Positions 44,301 through 57,590 of a DNA stretch of 64,000 bases are shown here, one piece after another. This DNA comes from Helianthus annuus. Taxonomy: Eukaryota; Streptophyta; Magnoliopsida; Asterales; Asteraceae. The notes beneath the pieces were generated by a model that worked only from the letters and a program-made list of their open reading frames with translations, had not been told where the DNA came from and did not search any database. The first letter of the stretch is position 1; every line of letters begins with the position of its first letter. The translations under genes were made by a program, and so were the position numbers. The DNA is taken from NCBI RefSeq assembly GCF_002127325.2, contig NC_035448.2, positions 87,858,753 to 87,922,752 on the forward strand, in the 5' to 3' direction.

Positions 44301-46038
44301 TGACCTGGAGCTGGGCGCAGTGGTATTCGCCTTGAAAATCTGGCGACACTATCTATATGGTACTCGATGCACAATCTTCACAGATCACAGAAGCCTGCAA
44401 CACATATTTAATCATAAGGAATTGAATATGCGCCAGCGGCGATGGGTCGAGCTGCTAAATGATTACGACTGTGAGATTAAGTACCACCCAGGAAAGGCAA
44501 ACGTTGTAGCAGACGCATTAAGTCGAAAAGAAAGGGTTAAGACCCTAAGAGTTCGAGCGTTAGAAATGACCATTCGAACGAACCTCACTGCACGCATTCG
44601 TGATGCACAACAAGAAGCTCTTAAAGGAGAGAACCGTAAAGCTGAATACCTCCGAGGTGCATTGAAGCACATGGCACCAAATGAAGAGGGAGCCTTATAC
44701 TTCAAGAAGCGTATTTGGGTTCCACTCTATGGTGGCATACGAGAAGTCATCCTTAATGAAGCCCACAAATCGAGATATTCGATCCACCCAGGATCGGACA
44801 AGATGTATCAAGACTTGAAAGAGTACTATTGGTGGCCGAGACTCAAAGGCGATGTTGCTGTCTATGTTGGAAAATGCCTAACCTGTGCTAAGGTTAAGGC
44901 CGAATATCAAAAACCGTCCGGCCTACTACAACAACCAGAGATTCCCGTGTGGAAGTGGGAACAAATCTCGATGGACTTCATAACGAAATTACCCAGGACC
45001 CCAAGGGGGCACGACATGATATGGGTAATAGTTGATCGGTTGACGAAATCTGCGCATTTCCTGCCAATCCGAGAGAAGGATAGCACTGGAAAGCTTGCAG
45101 AAATATACTTAAGAGAAATTGTGGCACGTCATGGAGTGCCTATCTCAATCATTTCAGACAGAGATGGACGCTTTGTCTCAAGAATCTGGCAATCATTTCA
45201 GGAAGCCTTTGGATCTCAGTTAGATCTAAGCACGGCATTCCATCCGCAAACAGACGGCCAGAGCGAACGGACTATACAAACGTTAGAAGATATGCTTCGC
45301 GCATGTGTCATGGATCTAGGCGGCAGCTGGGATACTCACCTACCCTTAGTTGAGTTTTCCTACAACAACAGTTATCATACAAGCATAAAGGCCGCGCCGT
45401 TCGAAGCTCTGTATGGCCGCAAGTGTCGATCGCCCTTATGTTGGGCAGATGCCGGAGATAAACGTATGGTTGGCCCTGAACTTGTTCAAGAGACAACCGA
45501 CAAGATTGCGCAGATCCGAGAACGCATTAAGGCGGCTCGAGATCGACAAAAGAGCTACGCTGATCCGAAAAGAAAATCAGTAGAATTCGAGGTGGGAGAC
45601 AAAGTGTTGTTAAAAGTCTCACCTTGGAAGGGCGTAGTCAGATTTGGAAAGCGTGGAAAGCTGAACCCACGATACATCGGACCATTCAGAATCTTGAGAA
45701 GAATTGGTACCGTGGCGTACAAGTTGGAGTTACCGGAAGAACTTAATGGAGTACATGATACGTTTCATGTATCCAACCTGAAGAAGAGTCCAACACAAGA
45801 AAACGTGATCATCCCGGTGGATGAAGTGCATATTGATGAAGCCCTCCGATTTACAGAACAACCCGTTGAGGTTACTGACTGGAAAGTCAACAAGACTAGG
45901 AGGAGCAGTGTGAAACTTGTCAAAGTACGTTGGAGCTCTAAGCACGGGCCCGAGTATACATGGGAACGCGAAGACCAGTTCAAAGAAAAGTATCCCCACC
46001 TATTCAAGAAGACTCCTGCGAGAGTTAGTTCAACCTGA
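41386..46038 (+). CDS. gag-pol: Gag-pol polyprotein of Gypsy A (two exons, about 1,516 codons)
   Basis: Encodes capsid and replication enzymes of a chromovirus. Exon 1 is 41386-41599 (start [13 protein letters not shown]), exon 2 is 41702-46038. Order: gag core after [11 protein letters not shown]; zinc knuckles [14 protein letters not shown] (42469-42510) and [14 protein letters not shown] (42588-42629); aspartic protease [10 protein letters not shown] (about 42745); RT with YRELNK and FIDDILIYS (about 43750); RNase [11 protein letters not shown] (about 44190); integrase zinc region [11 protein letters not shown]...[11 protein letters not shown] core [26 protein letters not shown]; the [14 protein letters not shown] block; and a chromodomain-like tail ending near PEYTWERED. 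All catalytic boxes look normal and no stop or shift is seen. An upstream ATG at 41371 is in frame; 41386 fits the Met-Ala start of such gags better. Confidence 0.95.
41600..41701 (+). other. Putative 102-bp intron in gag of A
   Basis: GT (41600) to AG (41701), CAAG|GTAACC...TTACAG|GCTGCACC. Removal joins the frames exactly and recreates the QGCTFK junction, equivalent to the GCTFKNF/ACTFKNF block of the related gags. Without splicing exon 1 ends at a stop seven codons later. Confidence 0.85.
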
Positions 46039-46061
46039 ATTTCGGGACGAAATTCTTTTAA

Positions 46062-46072
46062 CGGGGGGAGAC
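46062..46072 (+). other. Polypurine tract of Gypsy A
   Basis: CGGGGGGAGAC immediately before the 3' LTR. A TTTCGGGACGAAATT block precedes it, as in the other Gypsy copies. Confidence 0.88.
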
Positions 46073-49000
46073 TGTGACAACTGGCACAAAACCGGTAACT
46101 TCCGTACATTTTAATTATTATTTAATGACTGCAATTATGAGCTTAAATGTCAACATTGACTGATTAGAAGCTAAGCAAGTGAATTCATGCACGTTGTATA
46201 CTACAAAATATTGCTTTATGCAAAAACGAGAGCGTTGCGTCAGAAATATTAGTAAACTCACCGGTAAGACACACTGTGTCAACGGAACTGCAGAAAGCAG
46301 TCAGACATTAGAATTGAGGCCTAGGTGTAGGTCCTACGACAAAGGTACATTAAAACCCAAGAGTACATATCAGGGTTTAATTTATGGTCGTTACGAAAGC
46401 TAAAACACGCACTAAAAGGCACCCGAAACACACTTTAAGTGCAGAACAAATTACGACAAAACTGCGAAACGAACGTTGGTGGCCGCCCGGATAATATTTA
46501 ATCCCACAAATATTCTGTTATGATTAAAATTTTATTTTAATCAGGTTCGTGTTGAAAAATAAATTGAAACGCTTAAAAACGTTATTTTTCAAGTTTAAGC
46601 GCGTACCGTGAGTTCCTACGCGACACAGTGCTTACACTGCAAAACGCAGACAACGCAGAAAATCTAGGAATATGCTAGGAATATTCCAGGAATATGCTAG
46701 GAATATTCCAGGAATATGCTAGGAATATGCTAGGAATATTCCAGGAATATGCCAGGAATATGCTAGGAATATTCCAGGAATATGCTAGGAATATGCTAGG
46801 AATATTCCAGGAATATGCCAGGAATATGCTAGGAATATTCCAGGAATATGCTAGGAATATTCCAGGAATATGCTAGGAATATGCTAGGAATATTCCAGGA
46901 ATATGCCAGGAATATGCTAGGAATATTCCAGGAATATGCTAGGAATATTCCAAGAATATGCCAGGAATATGCTAGGAATATGCCATATGGAATGTCTATA
47001 AATACCGTGAGATGGCACATATGAACTTTCACACTTCACAACACCAAACAACTCTCCTCTCTCCCTCTAGAAAGCTCACGGCCAAACATCCCTAATCACC
47101 CATCAATTTTTCGAGCCTTGTTCAAGCCATTCCAAGCATACCCAAGCATCAAGGATCACGTATTAGGAGGCTTGGTGCACTCGGAGCACGAATGACCTTT
47201 TTCTCTAGCTTTTATCCACCACATTCGCGTCTAGATTCTTCCCTAGCCTCGAGCTAGTGGTGAGTTACTTAAAACACATTCTTGAACTAATCTAGAGTGG
47301 TTAATATGATAGATAACAGTTAAAACTTGGAATCTTGCAATTTGATACATTAAAGTCTACTAAAAGACACTTAAATGATGGATAAAAGCTCACATGATGT
47401 GTAAATGTGGTAGTATTTGATTTGTGGGATTATTTAGGCCCGATCTACGTTGTGGTAGCTCGGATCACCGTTTAACCCGACTTTGTTAAGATCATAGATC
47501 TTGACATAAGCTTGTTTCGGACGGTACAAGGGTTAAAAGGTGAAACTCTACCACACGAGAAACATGAACTTGTGTAAAAGTATTTTTACTTGTTAAATAG
47601 TGTTTAAAACTTGCCGATCTATGTATCTACAAGTGGTATTTTCAAAAGACCAAGCGTCAAAAGGAACCACATGTTCTAAACCGGATCTTACACAAACAAA
47701 AGTGATTTTTGTGAACAAACAAGTGTATGGACACTTGCGTAACAAAAGTTTTAACAAAGAAATAATTTTCGTAAAAACCGACTAGAAGTTGTGAAACTTT
47801 ATATTCTTTGAAAATAAGGTTTTTAAGAAATTAAACTTATTTATAAAGATAACAAGACTTACTAAATGTGCTAGTAAATTACTACACTTTTTTGTAAATA
47901 TTCAAGTTCATGAAGTGGGGAAAATTAGTGATTGTTGTTCATGATTATTGTTGATAATTGTTGTTGATGATTGTTGACCATTTAAAAGAAAATAAACACA
48001 TGTTTTGAAAACATGGGAAACTTCCATTTTTAGGGGAAACTCTGTCAAAATTTTTATAAATTTTGACACTTAGAAAAATATAAGTTTTTGAGGAACTTAT
48101 TCCCTAAAAATGTATTTAAGAGTATTACCAAGGTTTCCCTAATTTTTGGTGATAAGAAATGAGGATTTCTTCAAAAATAAAAATGGATATAAGTATGTAG
48201 ATTTTTGAGAGAAAAATATATATTATGTTATCACCAACTTTTGTGCTAAGTGGATATAGTATGTGTTATACGTGCTAGCGTATTAAGACTTAAAAATACA
48301 CATACATCATACATGATACATAATTCGGGTGCAAAGTGCAAAACACAAGGTACTTATATTAATTTTAGAGAAAATAATATAAGTAAGATACTTAGTTAAA
48401 AATATAAAATATTTTTAACACAAGAATATATACACAAAAGAGAGTGACTGTACTTGTGCGATGCAAGTATAGTGACTAACGTTAAGAAAACGCGTATAGG
48501 TTACGACGTTAATTAAGCAAATCCGGTGAAGTTTACGACGCACAGGAACGCAAAGTTGTGAGTTCATGCTCCCCCTTTTCTCTTAACTGTTTTCAGTTTT
48601 ATAACTTCGGGGGTGAAATACATGTTACAAATATTTTTATGTTTAACAAATGGTATGATAATAAAAAGCACACTTGGTAAGAACGAGTACAAAGTGTGTA
48701 GCGATATAAGAATACAAGGAAGCGCACTTGGTGAGAACGAGTACCAAGTGTGTTGTGAAATAAGAATATGAGAAGCGCGCTTGGTGAGAAACGAGTACCA
48801 AGTAGGATGCGCTATGAAAAATGATGCGAGGAATCGTGTCACGAATAGGGTACAGAAGCACCATTAATCAACAATATACCTAGACCGCAGAACAAAAGGT
48901 TAGATCTAACGGGTGCCGGGCAGCCACACTCTCGATGAGGGCGAGTATCGAGTAGTGCTTTTGTGTCTCAGAATATACCAATTAAATGCCTAAGGTTTGG

Positions 49001-49599
49001 TGACTTCCTATGTCGTGTCACATGTTAATGGCTTTGCAACCCATTAACAACCCTGATACCTACAGGAATACTTAATTTACATAAAAACTCATACCATTCT
49101 AAAACTTGATGAATACTTGAGTACGTGGGGTACTCAAGAAAAGCATGGATTATACTTGAGTACGTGGGGTACTCTAGAAGAATTTGAATCATACATGAGT
49201 ACGTGGTGTACACATGAAACTGGATTTTATGAAAACTCGATTTATTCACAAAATATGTTTTCATACAAAGTATACAAAAGTGCAAAACAAAACGGCATGA
49301 ATTCACACCAACATTATGTTGACGTTTTTCCAAAACTCACATGTATTTCAGGTAACTAGGATGGATGTGCGCGTGGTCTCTCTTATGCTTGTGGATGTCG
49401 CTTGTGTTTGTCTTTAAATAAAGTGTAAACCTTTTAAGACAATGTTTTATGTTAACTCGCGTTGTAAACGCTAACTTATGATTTCAAGTTATGGTATTTG
49501 AAGTTATTTTCATGAGCATGTAGTATGTTTACCTTTCGTATGCAATGAGAACCTTTCATGATCACACTTCGTGCTTCCGCCGCAGAAAGGGGTGTGACA
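46073..49599 (+). repeat. 3' LTR of Gypsy A (3,527 bp)
   Basis: Copy of 37280-40806 at offset 8,793, with the array at 46666-46984 and AATAAA at 49417-49422. Followed by TSD TATAA (49600-49604). Confidence 0.96.
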
Positions 49600-50286
49600 T
49601 ATAAGTGAGTATACGAGTAAGATTCTGCCATACCCTAGTGTCCAAACAACAGTGTCTAATGTGATCAAGTTTATCATACAGCAGCAGTAACACACAGTAG
49701 ACTCTAATTGTTAACATAAACACATATGATTTATTAATATTTCTTTTGTTGTAAATGGTGGAACCCTATTATAATATTTCTTGCTATAACGAATGCAGAG
49801 TTGCAAATGTTTACAGTGAAGACCATATCTATGAATATCTGATGTAATTGGCCCAATACATATCACAGCATATACTTATTAGTTCAGAACATTCATGAAG
49901 CATACTGTTCTTTGAATATTTAGTCTCAGATTCGGAACATATATTAACAATATGTAGCCATATATCCTAAATACACATATATACCCGGACATCCTTTATT
50001 CTATAAAAACTCGAAACTTAGATATCACACTTGATCTGAGTAAATGAAAACTCAACAATTTTGTGTAAAAGTCGGACCAAGGGTCATGTATGAACTCGGA
50101 CCATTCACTAAAAACAAACTCGGACCAATAAGGCTTCACAAGGTCGGACCCTTGATTTCTTTATAAAAGCCGGACATAAAACACAACAAAGGTCGGACTC
50201 CCTTTCCTCACATAAGAAACTCGGACATAGGGTCTTAAAAGTCGGACACCCCCCCTACATACAAAGAACTCGGACTTCATGTCCTT
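49600..50286 (-). repeat. 3' LTR of Gypsy B, inner part, truncated
   Basis: Continues the B LTR after element A and matches 55826-56508 until ATGTCCTT, then jumps directly into the pol tail (GCGTTCCCAGG). About 1.1 kb of LTR, the PPT and the last pol codons are deleted. It contains about nine CTCGGAC/GTCGGAC motifs. Confidence 0.9.
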
Positions 50287-53230
50287 GCGTTCCCAGGTGT
50301 ACTCTGGGCCACGTTTGGAGTTCCAACGAACTCGGACAAGAGGGATTCTCTTGTGTTTGAGGACGTTAACATCCCGGTCCGTGATTTCAACTGGCTCCTC
50401 GACGAACTGCAACCGCTCGTCGATAGTGAGTTCCTTAAAAGGAACTATGAGGGTCTCATCTGACAGGCACTTCTTCAGATTCGACACGTGAAATACATTG
50501 TGAACTGCACCGAGTTCAGCTGGTAGGTTTAGCTTGTAGGCTACTTTGCCTATTTTCTCAATGATCTCGAATGGTCCAAAATATCGTGGATTGAGCTTGC
50601 CTCGTTTACCAAAACGAATCACACCCTACCAGGGTGAGACTTTAAGTAAAACCCGGTTCCCGACCTGAAATTCCAATGGCTTCCTACGCTTATCCCGTAG
50701 CTTTTCTGACGGTCGCGTGCTACCGCCATGCGTTGTCGTATTTGTGCAATGCGTTCAGTAGCGTCAACTACCATTTCTGGTCCTGAAATCTGACTATCCC
50801 CCACCTCTGCCCAACAGAGAGGTGACCGGCATTTACGCCCGTACAATGCCTCGAATGGAGCGGCTTGTATGCTGGTGTGGTAACTGTTATTATACGAAAA
50901 TTCCACTAAAGGGAGATGCTTTTCCCAGCCGTTGCCGAAATCAATAACACATGCCCGAAGCATGTCTTCAAGAGTCTGGATCGTTCGCTCAGACTGCCCA
51001 TCCGTCTGAGGATGATATGCTGGGCTCATGTCTAATCGTGAGCCGAAAGATTTGTGCATCGCTTGCCATAGTTCTGACGTGAATCGTGCATCCCGATCTG
51101 AAATGATAGAGGTTGGCACTCCGTGCCTCGAAACAACTTCTTTCAAGTAGACGTCTGCTACGGTAGAGAACTTATCTGTTTCCTTAATAGCCAGGAAGTG
51201 TGCAGACTTGGTGAGTCGATCCACGATCACCCATATAGTATCGTTCCCACGCTGGGATCTAGGTAGGCCAGTAACAAAATCCATGGAAATTTGCTCCCAT
51301 TTCCATTGTGGTATCCTGGGTTGCTGAAGTAGGCCTGAGGGTTTCTGGTACTCCATCTTGACTCTCGCACAAGTCAAACATTTGCCGACGTATGTTGCTA
51401 TGTGGGCCTTCATGCTAGGCCACCAATATGTAGTTCTGATGTCGTGATACATTTTATCAGAACCTGGATGTATCGAGTAGCGAGACTTATGAGCTTCATC
51501 CATCACAAGCTCTCGTAAACCACCATAAAGTGGGACCCAAATGCGCCCCGTCACATAGTAGGCGCCGTCTTCCTTTTGTTCTAATCGTTGCCTTGAGCCG
51601 CGTAAGGCTTCAGCCCTGACGTTTTCTGGTTTCAATGCTTCCACCTGAGCATTTCGTATCTGTGCAGGAAGACTGGACTGAATAGTGAGCTGCAAAGCTC
51701 GTACACGCCTAGGTATAGTGTCTTTCCGACTGAGAGCGTCAACCACAACATTGGCTTTGCCTGGATGATACTTAATAGCGCATTCGTAGTCGTTAAGTAA
51801 CTCGACCCATCGTCGTTGACGCATGTTCAATTCCTTCTGCTTGAAGATATGCTCGAGACTCCTGTGATCGGTGTAAACTTGGTACCGTACAGGTAGTGTC
51901 GCCATATCTTAAGCGCGAAAACAACAGCTCCCAGCTCTAAATCGTGCGTCGTGTAATTTCGTTCATGAACTTTGAGTTGACGAGAAGCGTAAGCAATAAC
52001 CTTATCCCGCTGCATCAATACACAACCAAGTCCCTGTATCGACGCGTCACAATAGACCACAAAGTCATCCGTGTCCTCTGGCAATGAGAGAATAGGTGCG
52101 CTGCAAAGCCTATCCTTTAGGTACTGGAAAGCGGTTTCCTGGGAATCTCCCCAACGGTAGGTGACACCTTTCTGTGTCAGTAGCGTAAGCGGCTGTGCGA
52201 TCTTAGAAAAGTCTTTGATGAATCGTCTGTGGTATCCCGCCAAACCCAAGAATTGGCGTATTTCTGTTGGTGTACGCGGTGCAGGCCAGTTCCTGAATGA
52301 ATCTACCTTGGATGGATCGACATGAATCCCATCCCTGTTCACCACATGGCCTAAGAGGTGGACTTCACGAAGCCAGAAGTCGCATTTTGAAAACTTGGCG
52401 TACGGTTGTTCCTTTCGAAGAAGTTCCAAGATAAGTCGTAAGTGCTGCTCGTGTTCCTCCTGACTCTTGGAGTAGATCAGAATGTCGTCGATGAAAACGA
52501 TGACGAACTTGTCAAGATAGGGTTTGCACACCCTGTTCATTAGATCCATGAAAACTGCAGGTGCGTTCGTAAGCCCAAATGGCATGACTAGGAACTCGTA
52601 ATGGCCATAGCGAGTTCTGAATGCAGTTTTGGAGACGTCCTCATCCCGGACTCTCAGTTGATGATACCCTGACCTTAGATCAATCTTGGAATAGTAACTC
52701 GACCCTTGCAACTAGTCGAATAAGTCGTCAATACGTGGAAGAGGGTAGCGGTTCTTCACTGTGACCTTGTTGAGTTCCCGGTTGTCTATGCACATCCTGA
52801 AGGTACCGTCCTTCTTTTTCACAAATAACACTGGAGCTCCCCAAGGCGAAGAGTTTGAACGAATAAAGCCCTTATTCAAGAGCTCTTGTAGTTGCTTTGA
52901 CAGTTCTTCCAGTTCGGTTGGAGCTAAACGATACGGTGCTCGAGCTATAGGTGCTGCTCCTGGAGCGTGTTCGACTTGAAATTCGACCTGACGATGAGGC
53001 GGTAGACCAGGTAAATCTTCAGGAAACACCTGAGGAAAGTCGCGTACAACTGGATGGTCTTCTAACTTCTTTTCTTTCGTTAATACGTCAGTAACGAGAG
53101 CCAAAATTGCGGTGTGACTCTTCTGTAAGCATTTCTGAGCCTTCAAGAAAGAGGTGGTGCCAACCACAGCACCACCCTTGGCGCCTTGAACTTCGAGAGG
53201 TTCTTGGCCAGAACGAGGAATGCGAACAAT
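50287..53230 (-). pseudogene. pol: Gypsy pol remnant, B
   Basis: Minus strand: protease end (IVRIPRSG near 53215), RT with NRELNK and FIDDILIYS (about 52475-52500), RNase H, integrase zinc region, DDE core and [14 protein letters not shown], ending in PEYTWER at the deletion joint. Lesions: CAG-to-TAG at 52712-52714, a frameshift near 51885 in RNase H (a short deletion before GTACC) and a frameshift near 50695 after the DRQKSY block. The NRELNK box has Asn where relatives have Tyr. Confidence 0.9.
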
Positions 53231-54354
53231 CTTTTCATTGAATAGGATTTCTGCTTGCTGTTGCTGCTGGCGATTCTGATTTGCAGGACGTGGGCTCCTG
53301 AATCCTTAGCTTCATGGCTCATCTTGAGACACCTCTGGCAACGTCCCTCGTTGCACTAACCACCGTGGTGTCTGTTGCACTTGTTCCACATTGGGTGAAT
53401 TCCCCGATATCCACCCTGCCCCTGACCACCAGTAGTTGGCTGACTCGGGCTCTGGTGATCACTATTCTTGCGCTGCTGCTGTGCTTGAGACTGAACGGTA
53501 GCGGAACCCTTGCTGGAATACCCATCCCATTTCCGCTTGTGTGTCACTAGGAGTAGCGGGAGTAGCAGAAGTGGTAGCGGTAGTAATAGCGCTGATACAA
53601 CTAGGCAGCATGTTCTGTTCCACTGCCCGATCCGTGAGGCGATGAGCAAGACACTGAATGTCTTGGATATTGTCGAGGTTAGCCGATGTAGCATGGCTCT
53701 GAATCTCTGAGGCTAGACCCTTGAGGTACAATTCGATACGCTTGCTTGGAGGGTCCACCATGGTTGGACACAAGATGTCCAGTTCGATCGACCGTTTCGT
53801 ATAAGCTTCAATCTCTGACCCCGTCATCTTCAAATGATAAAGCTCCACTTCCAACTTGTGGATGTCATCGTGTGTGCAGTATTCTCGTTTGATCAGTTCC
53901 TTGAAATCTTCCCAAGGTGTGGCGTTAGCAGCTGCCAACCCTAGGATCTGTACTTGCGCGTTCCACCAAGTTAGCGCTATTCCTTCGAGAGTGCCAGTGG
54001 CGTTCTTCACCCGGCGTGCCTCAGGGCATTCACACATTTCGAGTACTGACTCGAGCCTCTCAAACCAATGGAGTAGTCCCACTGCTCCTTCCGTGCCACT
54101 GAACGTGCTTGGTCGACAGTTCATGAAGTTCTTGAATGTGCAGGCAGGTTGCTGTGCGTTCTGACCCGTTGCGCGAGAAAGATAGGTCAAGGTTAAGCGC
54201 GAGAGTTGGGTCATGAGAATAGGATCTAACATCCTAGTATGGGTTTGGAATAGCAGGTTACACCTCCTGCTTGTGCGGCTGCAAGCGCCGCAGCAACTTG
54301 TTCGTTAATGAGAGCCGTCAACTGGGCTTGAGTCATGTTAACACGTCTAGACAT
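53231..54354 (-). pseudogene. gag: Gypsy gag remnant, B
   Basis: Start MSRRVNMTQAQLTAL at ATG 54352-54354. An insertion of about 110 bp near 54160-54266 introduces stops before ACTFKNFMNCRP; the gag core then reads to about 53520, where indels break it. The first knuckle is damaged (HEAKDS for HEAKDC) and the second is deleted along with most of protease. The breakpoint, a Gln-rich linker joined to [11 protein letters not shown], matches that of G1. Confidence 0.85.
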
Positions 54355-54675
54355 GATCTTCATAGCAAATGTAACGTAAGTGAGAGGGGTTCGCGAGTAG
54401 TGCGATGAAAGAAAAGTGTAGGCACATAGGTGTTCTCAAGCAATAGCATATAGTGAGCAATGTAATCTAAGCATACCACGAGCAAAGTTCTATGTAATTC
54501 TAGCATGTAGGCAATAAACATAAACCTTATTACCTAGGATGTTGAGTCTTGCACGTGGAGCGAAGCGTCGTTGTGGATCGTTGAGAGCACTGTTCTGGTT
54601 ATAGTCTGGTTTTAATAAAAACTTTTTCCCATATTAAAACCTAGTTCTCTATAACCAATGGCTCTGATACCGATC
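54355..54675 (-). other. 5' leader and PBS of Gypsy B
   Basis: 321 bp, PBS at 54661-54672 with one mismatch to the tRNA-iMet complement. Nothing else seen. Confidence 0.85.
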
Positions 54676-57590
54676 TGTCACACCCCCAAAATCCACCTGC
54701 GGAGTACCACCGCTTGGGAGCGTGACTGACCAGGATCAAGCCACCAATCATATAGAACAATATATATAGTAAAAGTAATTGCTATTAAACCAAACCCAAT
54801 CCATATGAAAGGTGTTCCAAAAACATAAGTAAGTTATCATTGTTTAGCGGAAGCGTATAACTAAAACCCATCGTAATAAAGTATCAAGTATCATAAGTGT
54901 TTAACAAGATAATCACGATCCAAGCCCACAACGACCTGCTCCTCCCTGTGCAAGCTCCATGTACCTAACGACCTGCAAGGCATGTAACAGAGGATCAACA
55001 ACTAGTTGAGCGAGTTCACAGAAAGTAAACGCGTAATAGTAAGTTCGTATGTAACATGTGGCTCTACTGGGCCGATAGTGCGTTCTATTGGTGGGGGCTT
55101 CCCATGTTGTATAACCACTAGACTATTCGTAACCATAAGTATCCTTCACAACCGAGGATAGTAGTAAGTATAAATACACGTAGGTTTTACGTGAGTATCC
55201 TTCACAACCGAGGATAGTAGTAAGTATAAGTACACGTAGGTTTTACGTGAGTATCCTTCACAACCGAGGATAGTAGTAAGTATAAATACACGTAGGTTTT
55301 ACGTGAGTATCCTTCACAACCGAGGATAGTAGTAAGTATAAGTACACGTAGGTTTTACGTGAGTATCCTTCACAACCGAGGATAGTAGTAAGTATAAATA
55401 CACGTAGGTTTTACGTGAGTATCCTTCACAACCGAGGATAGTAGTAAGTATAAGTACACGTAGGTTTTAAGTGAGTATCCTTCACAACCGAGGATAGTAG
55501 TAAGTATAAGTCTACGTAGATTGTAAGTATGTGTCCTGCACAACCGAGGACAGTGAATAGCATAAGTATGTGTCCTGCACAACCGAGGACAGTGAGTACC
55601 ATAAGTATGTGTCCTGCACAACCGAGGACAGTGGTATGGTAGTCTAGTATTAGTGTCAGTACGAATCTATTCAACCTTAACCCTTCAATCCCATTCCCTC
55701 AACCCGGGAATCCCATGCCTTGGTAAGAGTGTGAACTCACCTTGGTTTGCTCGGTATGTTATTGCTTCTAGCATTTATTTAATTGTTAGGTCCGTCACAC
55801 ACGACCTAAGGTATAATGTCATATAAGTGAGTATACGAGTAAGATTCTGCCATACCCTAGTGTCCAAACAACAGTGTCTAATGTGATCAAGTTTATCATA
55901 CAGCAGCAGTAACACACAGTAGACTCTAATTGTTAACATAAACACATATGATTTATTAATATTTCTTTTGTTGTAAATGGTGAAACCCTATTATAATATT
56001 TCTTGCTATAACGAATGCAGAGTTGCAAATGTTTACAGTGAAGACCATATCTATGAATATCTGATGTAACTGGCCCAATACATATCACAGCATATACTTA
56101 TTAGTTCAGAACATTCATGAAGCATACTGTTCTTTGAATATTTAGTCTTAGATTCGGAACATATATTAACAATAGGTAGCCATATATCCTAAATACACAT
56201 ATATACCCGGACATCCTTTATTCTATAAAAACTCGAAACTTAGATATCACACTTGATCTGAGTAAATGAAAACTCAACAATTTTGTGTAAAAGTCGGACC
56301 AAGGGTCATGTATGAACTCGGACCATTCACTAAAAACAAACTCGGACCAATAAGGCTTCACAAGGTCGGACCCTTGATTTCTTTATAAAAGCCGGACATA
56401 AAACACAACAAAGGTCGGACTCCCTTTCCTCACATAAGAAACTCGGACATAGGGTCTTAAAAGTCGGACACCCCCCCTACATACAAAGAACTCGGACTTC
56501 ATGTCCTTTCAAAAACTCGGACAAGATATACCTCACATAGCACTCAAGACTGACTTTTTCTTTCCTTGGGAACAAATTCGGACTAAGGGTTTTCCCCCTT
56601 AAAAAGTTCGGACCCTATGCTTTTACATTCACAAAATTCGGACAAGGGGACAAGGCTTAAAACTCTGACCACACAAGTGTAAAAAGTCGGACTAGGGGGG
56701 CCTTCCTTACCTAGAAACTCGGACCACCTATGGTATTCATAAAGTTCGGTCTCCATAGGTTAATTACAAGGTCAGACAAGTGCTTGGGTTAAAACTCGGA
56801 CATCAATCCTTCCTTAAAAACTCAGACAACTAATTAGGGTTAAAAAAACTCTGACAAACATAACTCATTAGATATTCAATTTCCATTGCACGATTGTAAC
56901 AGTTACGTTCTAGCATTTGCACGACCAGAAACCCTAATTCATACTTTGCATTGCACTGATCAAAACAACCATCAATATTTCTAATATACCATGAATCTAA
57001 ATCATCAGGCCATCGATTCTACACTAAGCAATAACATTATCACAATAATCCGGATCAAATCAATAATTACAGAACTAACATATGAAGACCTAGGGTTTAC
57101 AAGAATCACACAATCAACCATTAATCACAAAGAATGATTAAACAATTACCTTGATTCGATTCTAGATGGATTGGCAATCAAACTTGATGCAACAGAACTT
57201 GTGAATCCAAGAATGATGAGAAGGTGGTTGTAGAGAGGATTAGGGAATGTGGGTGTACGTGTTTTGATTCTTGTGATGATTAGGGAATGATTAGTGAAAG
57301 AGATTAGGGTTAAGTATGGTTTAATTTTCACTAATTACTCTATACACCCTGAATTACTATATTTTACACAAGCACACCATCTCATAACAATTTCACAATT
57401 CCACCACCAAGTTCACATATTTGACAAGTCTTTCACAATTAACACATGACCATGCAAAAATCACACAATACACTTCATTGTATCAAAACGTTACAGTTCT
57501 GTAGCCAATTACTTGTGCAATTAAACACTAAACAATACATGAACGTGCAATAAATGCGAAATAGGAATCTTGGAAATTCGAGTTGTCACA
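54676..57590 (-). repeat. 5' LTR of Gypsy B (2,915 bp)
   Basis: TGTCACACCCCC...CGAGTTGTCACA followed by TSD TATTT (57591-57595). It holds the 56/39-bp minisatellites (55138-55632) and about twenty CTCGGAC-type motifs at 56290-56830. It preserves the empty site for element A near 55820-55830. Confidence 0.94.
56290..56830 (-). repeat. Dispersed CTCGGAC motif field in LTR B
   Basis: About twenty copies of (C/G)TCGGAC or variants, 15-35 bp apart with unrelated spacers; nine remain in the truncated partner LTR (50048-50275). Confidence 0.75.

Larger units (their letters stand above)
37280..49599 (+). mobile_element. Gypsy (Tekay-like) element A, complete and potentially autonomous (12,320 bp)
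   Basis: LTRs 37280-40806 and 46073-49599, both 3,527 bp at constant offset 8,793; the only difference I noticed is G at 40111 against A at 48904. TSD TATAA. PBS 40810-40821, open gag-pol with one intron, PPT 46062-46072. Low LTR divergence and an open coding region mark a very recent insertion. It lies inside the LTR of element B. Confidence 0.97.
36129..57590 (-). mobile_element. Gypsy (Tekay-like) element B, host of element A
   Basis: TSD TATTT at 36124-36128 and 57591-57595. 5' LTR 54676-57590 (2,915 bp). The 3' LTR is split by element A and its inner end is deleted: 36129-37279 and 49600-50286. Gag and pol are broken and protease is missing. The PBS at 54661-54672 has one mismatch (GCTCTGATACCG). 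It shares the gag insertion and protease deletion with G1. Confidence 0.93.
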
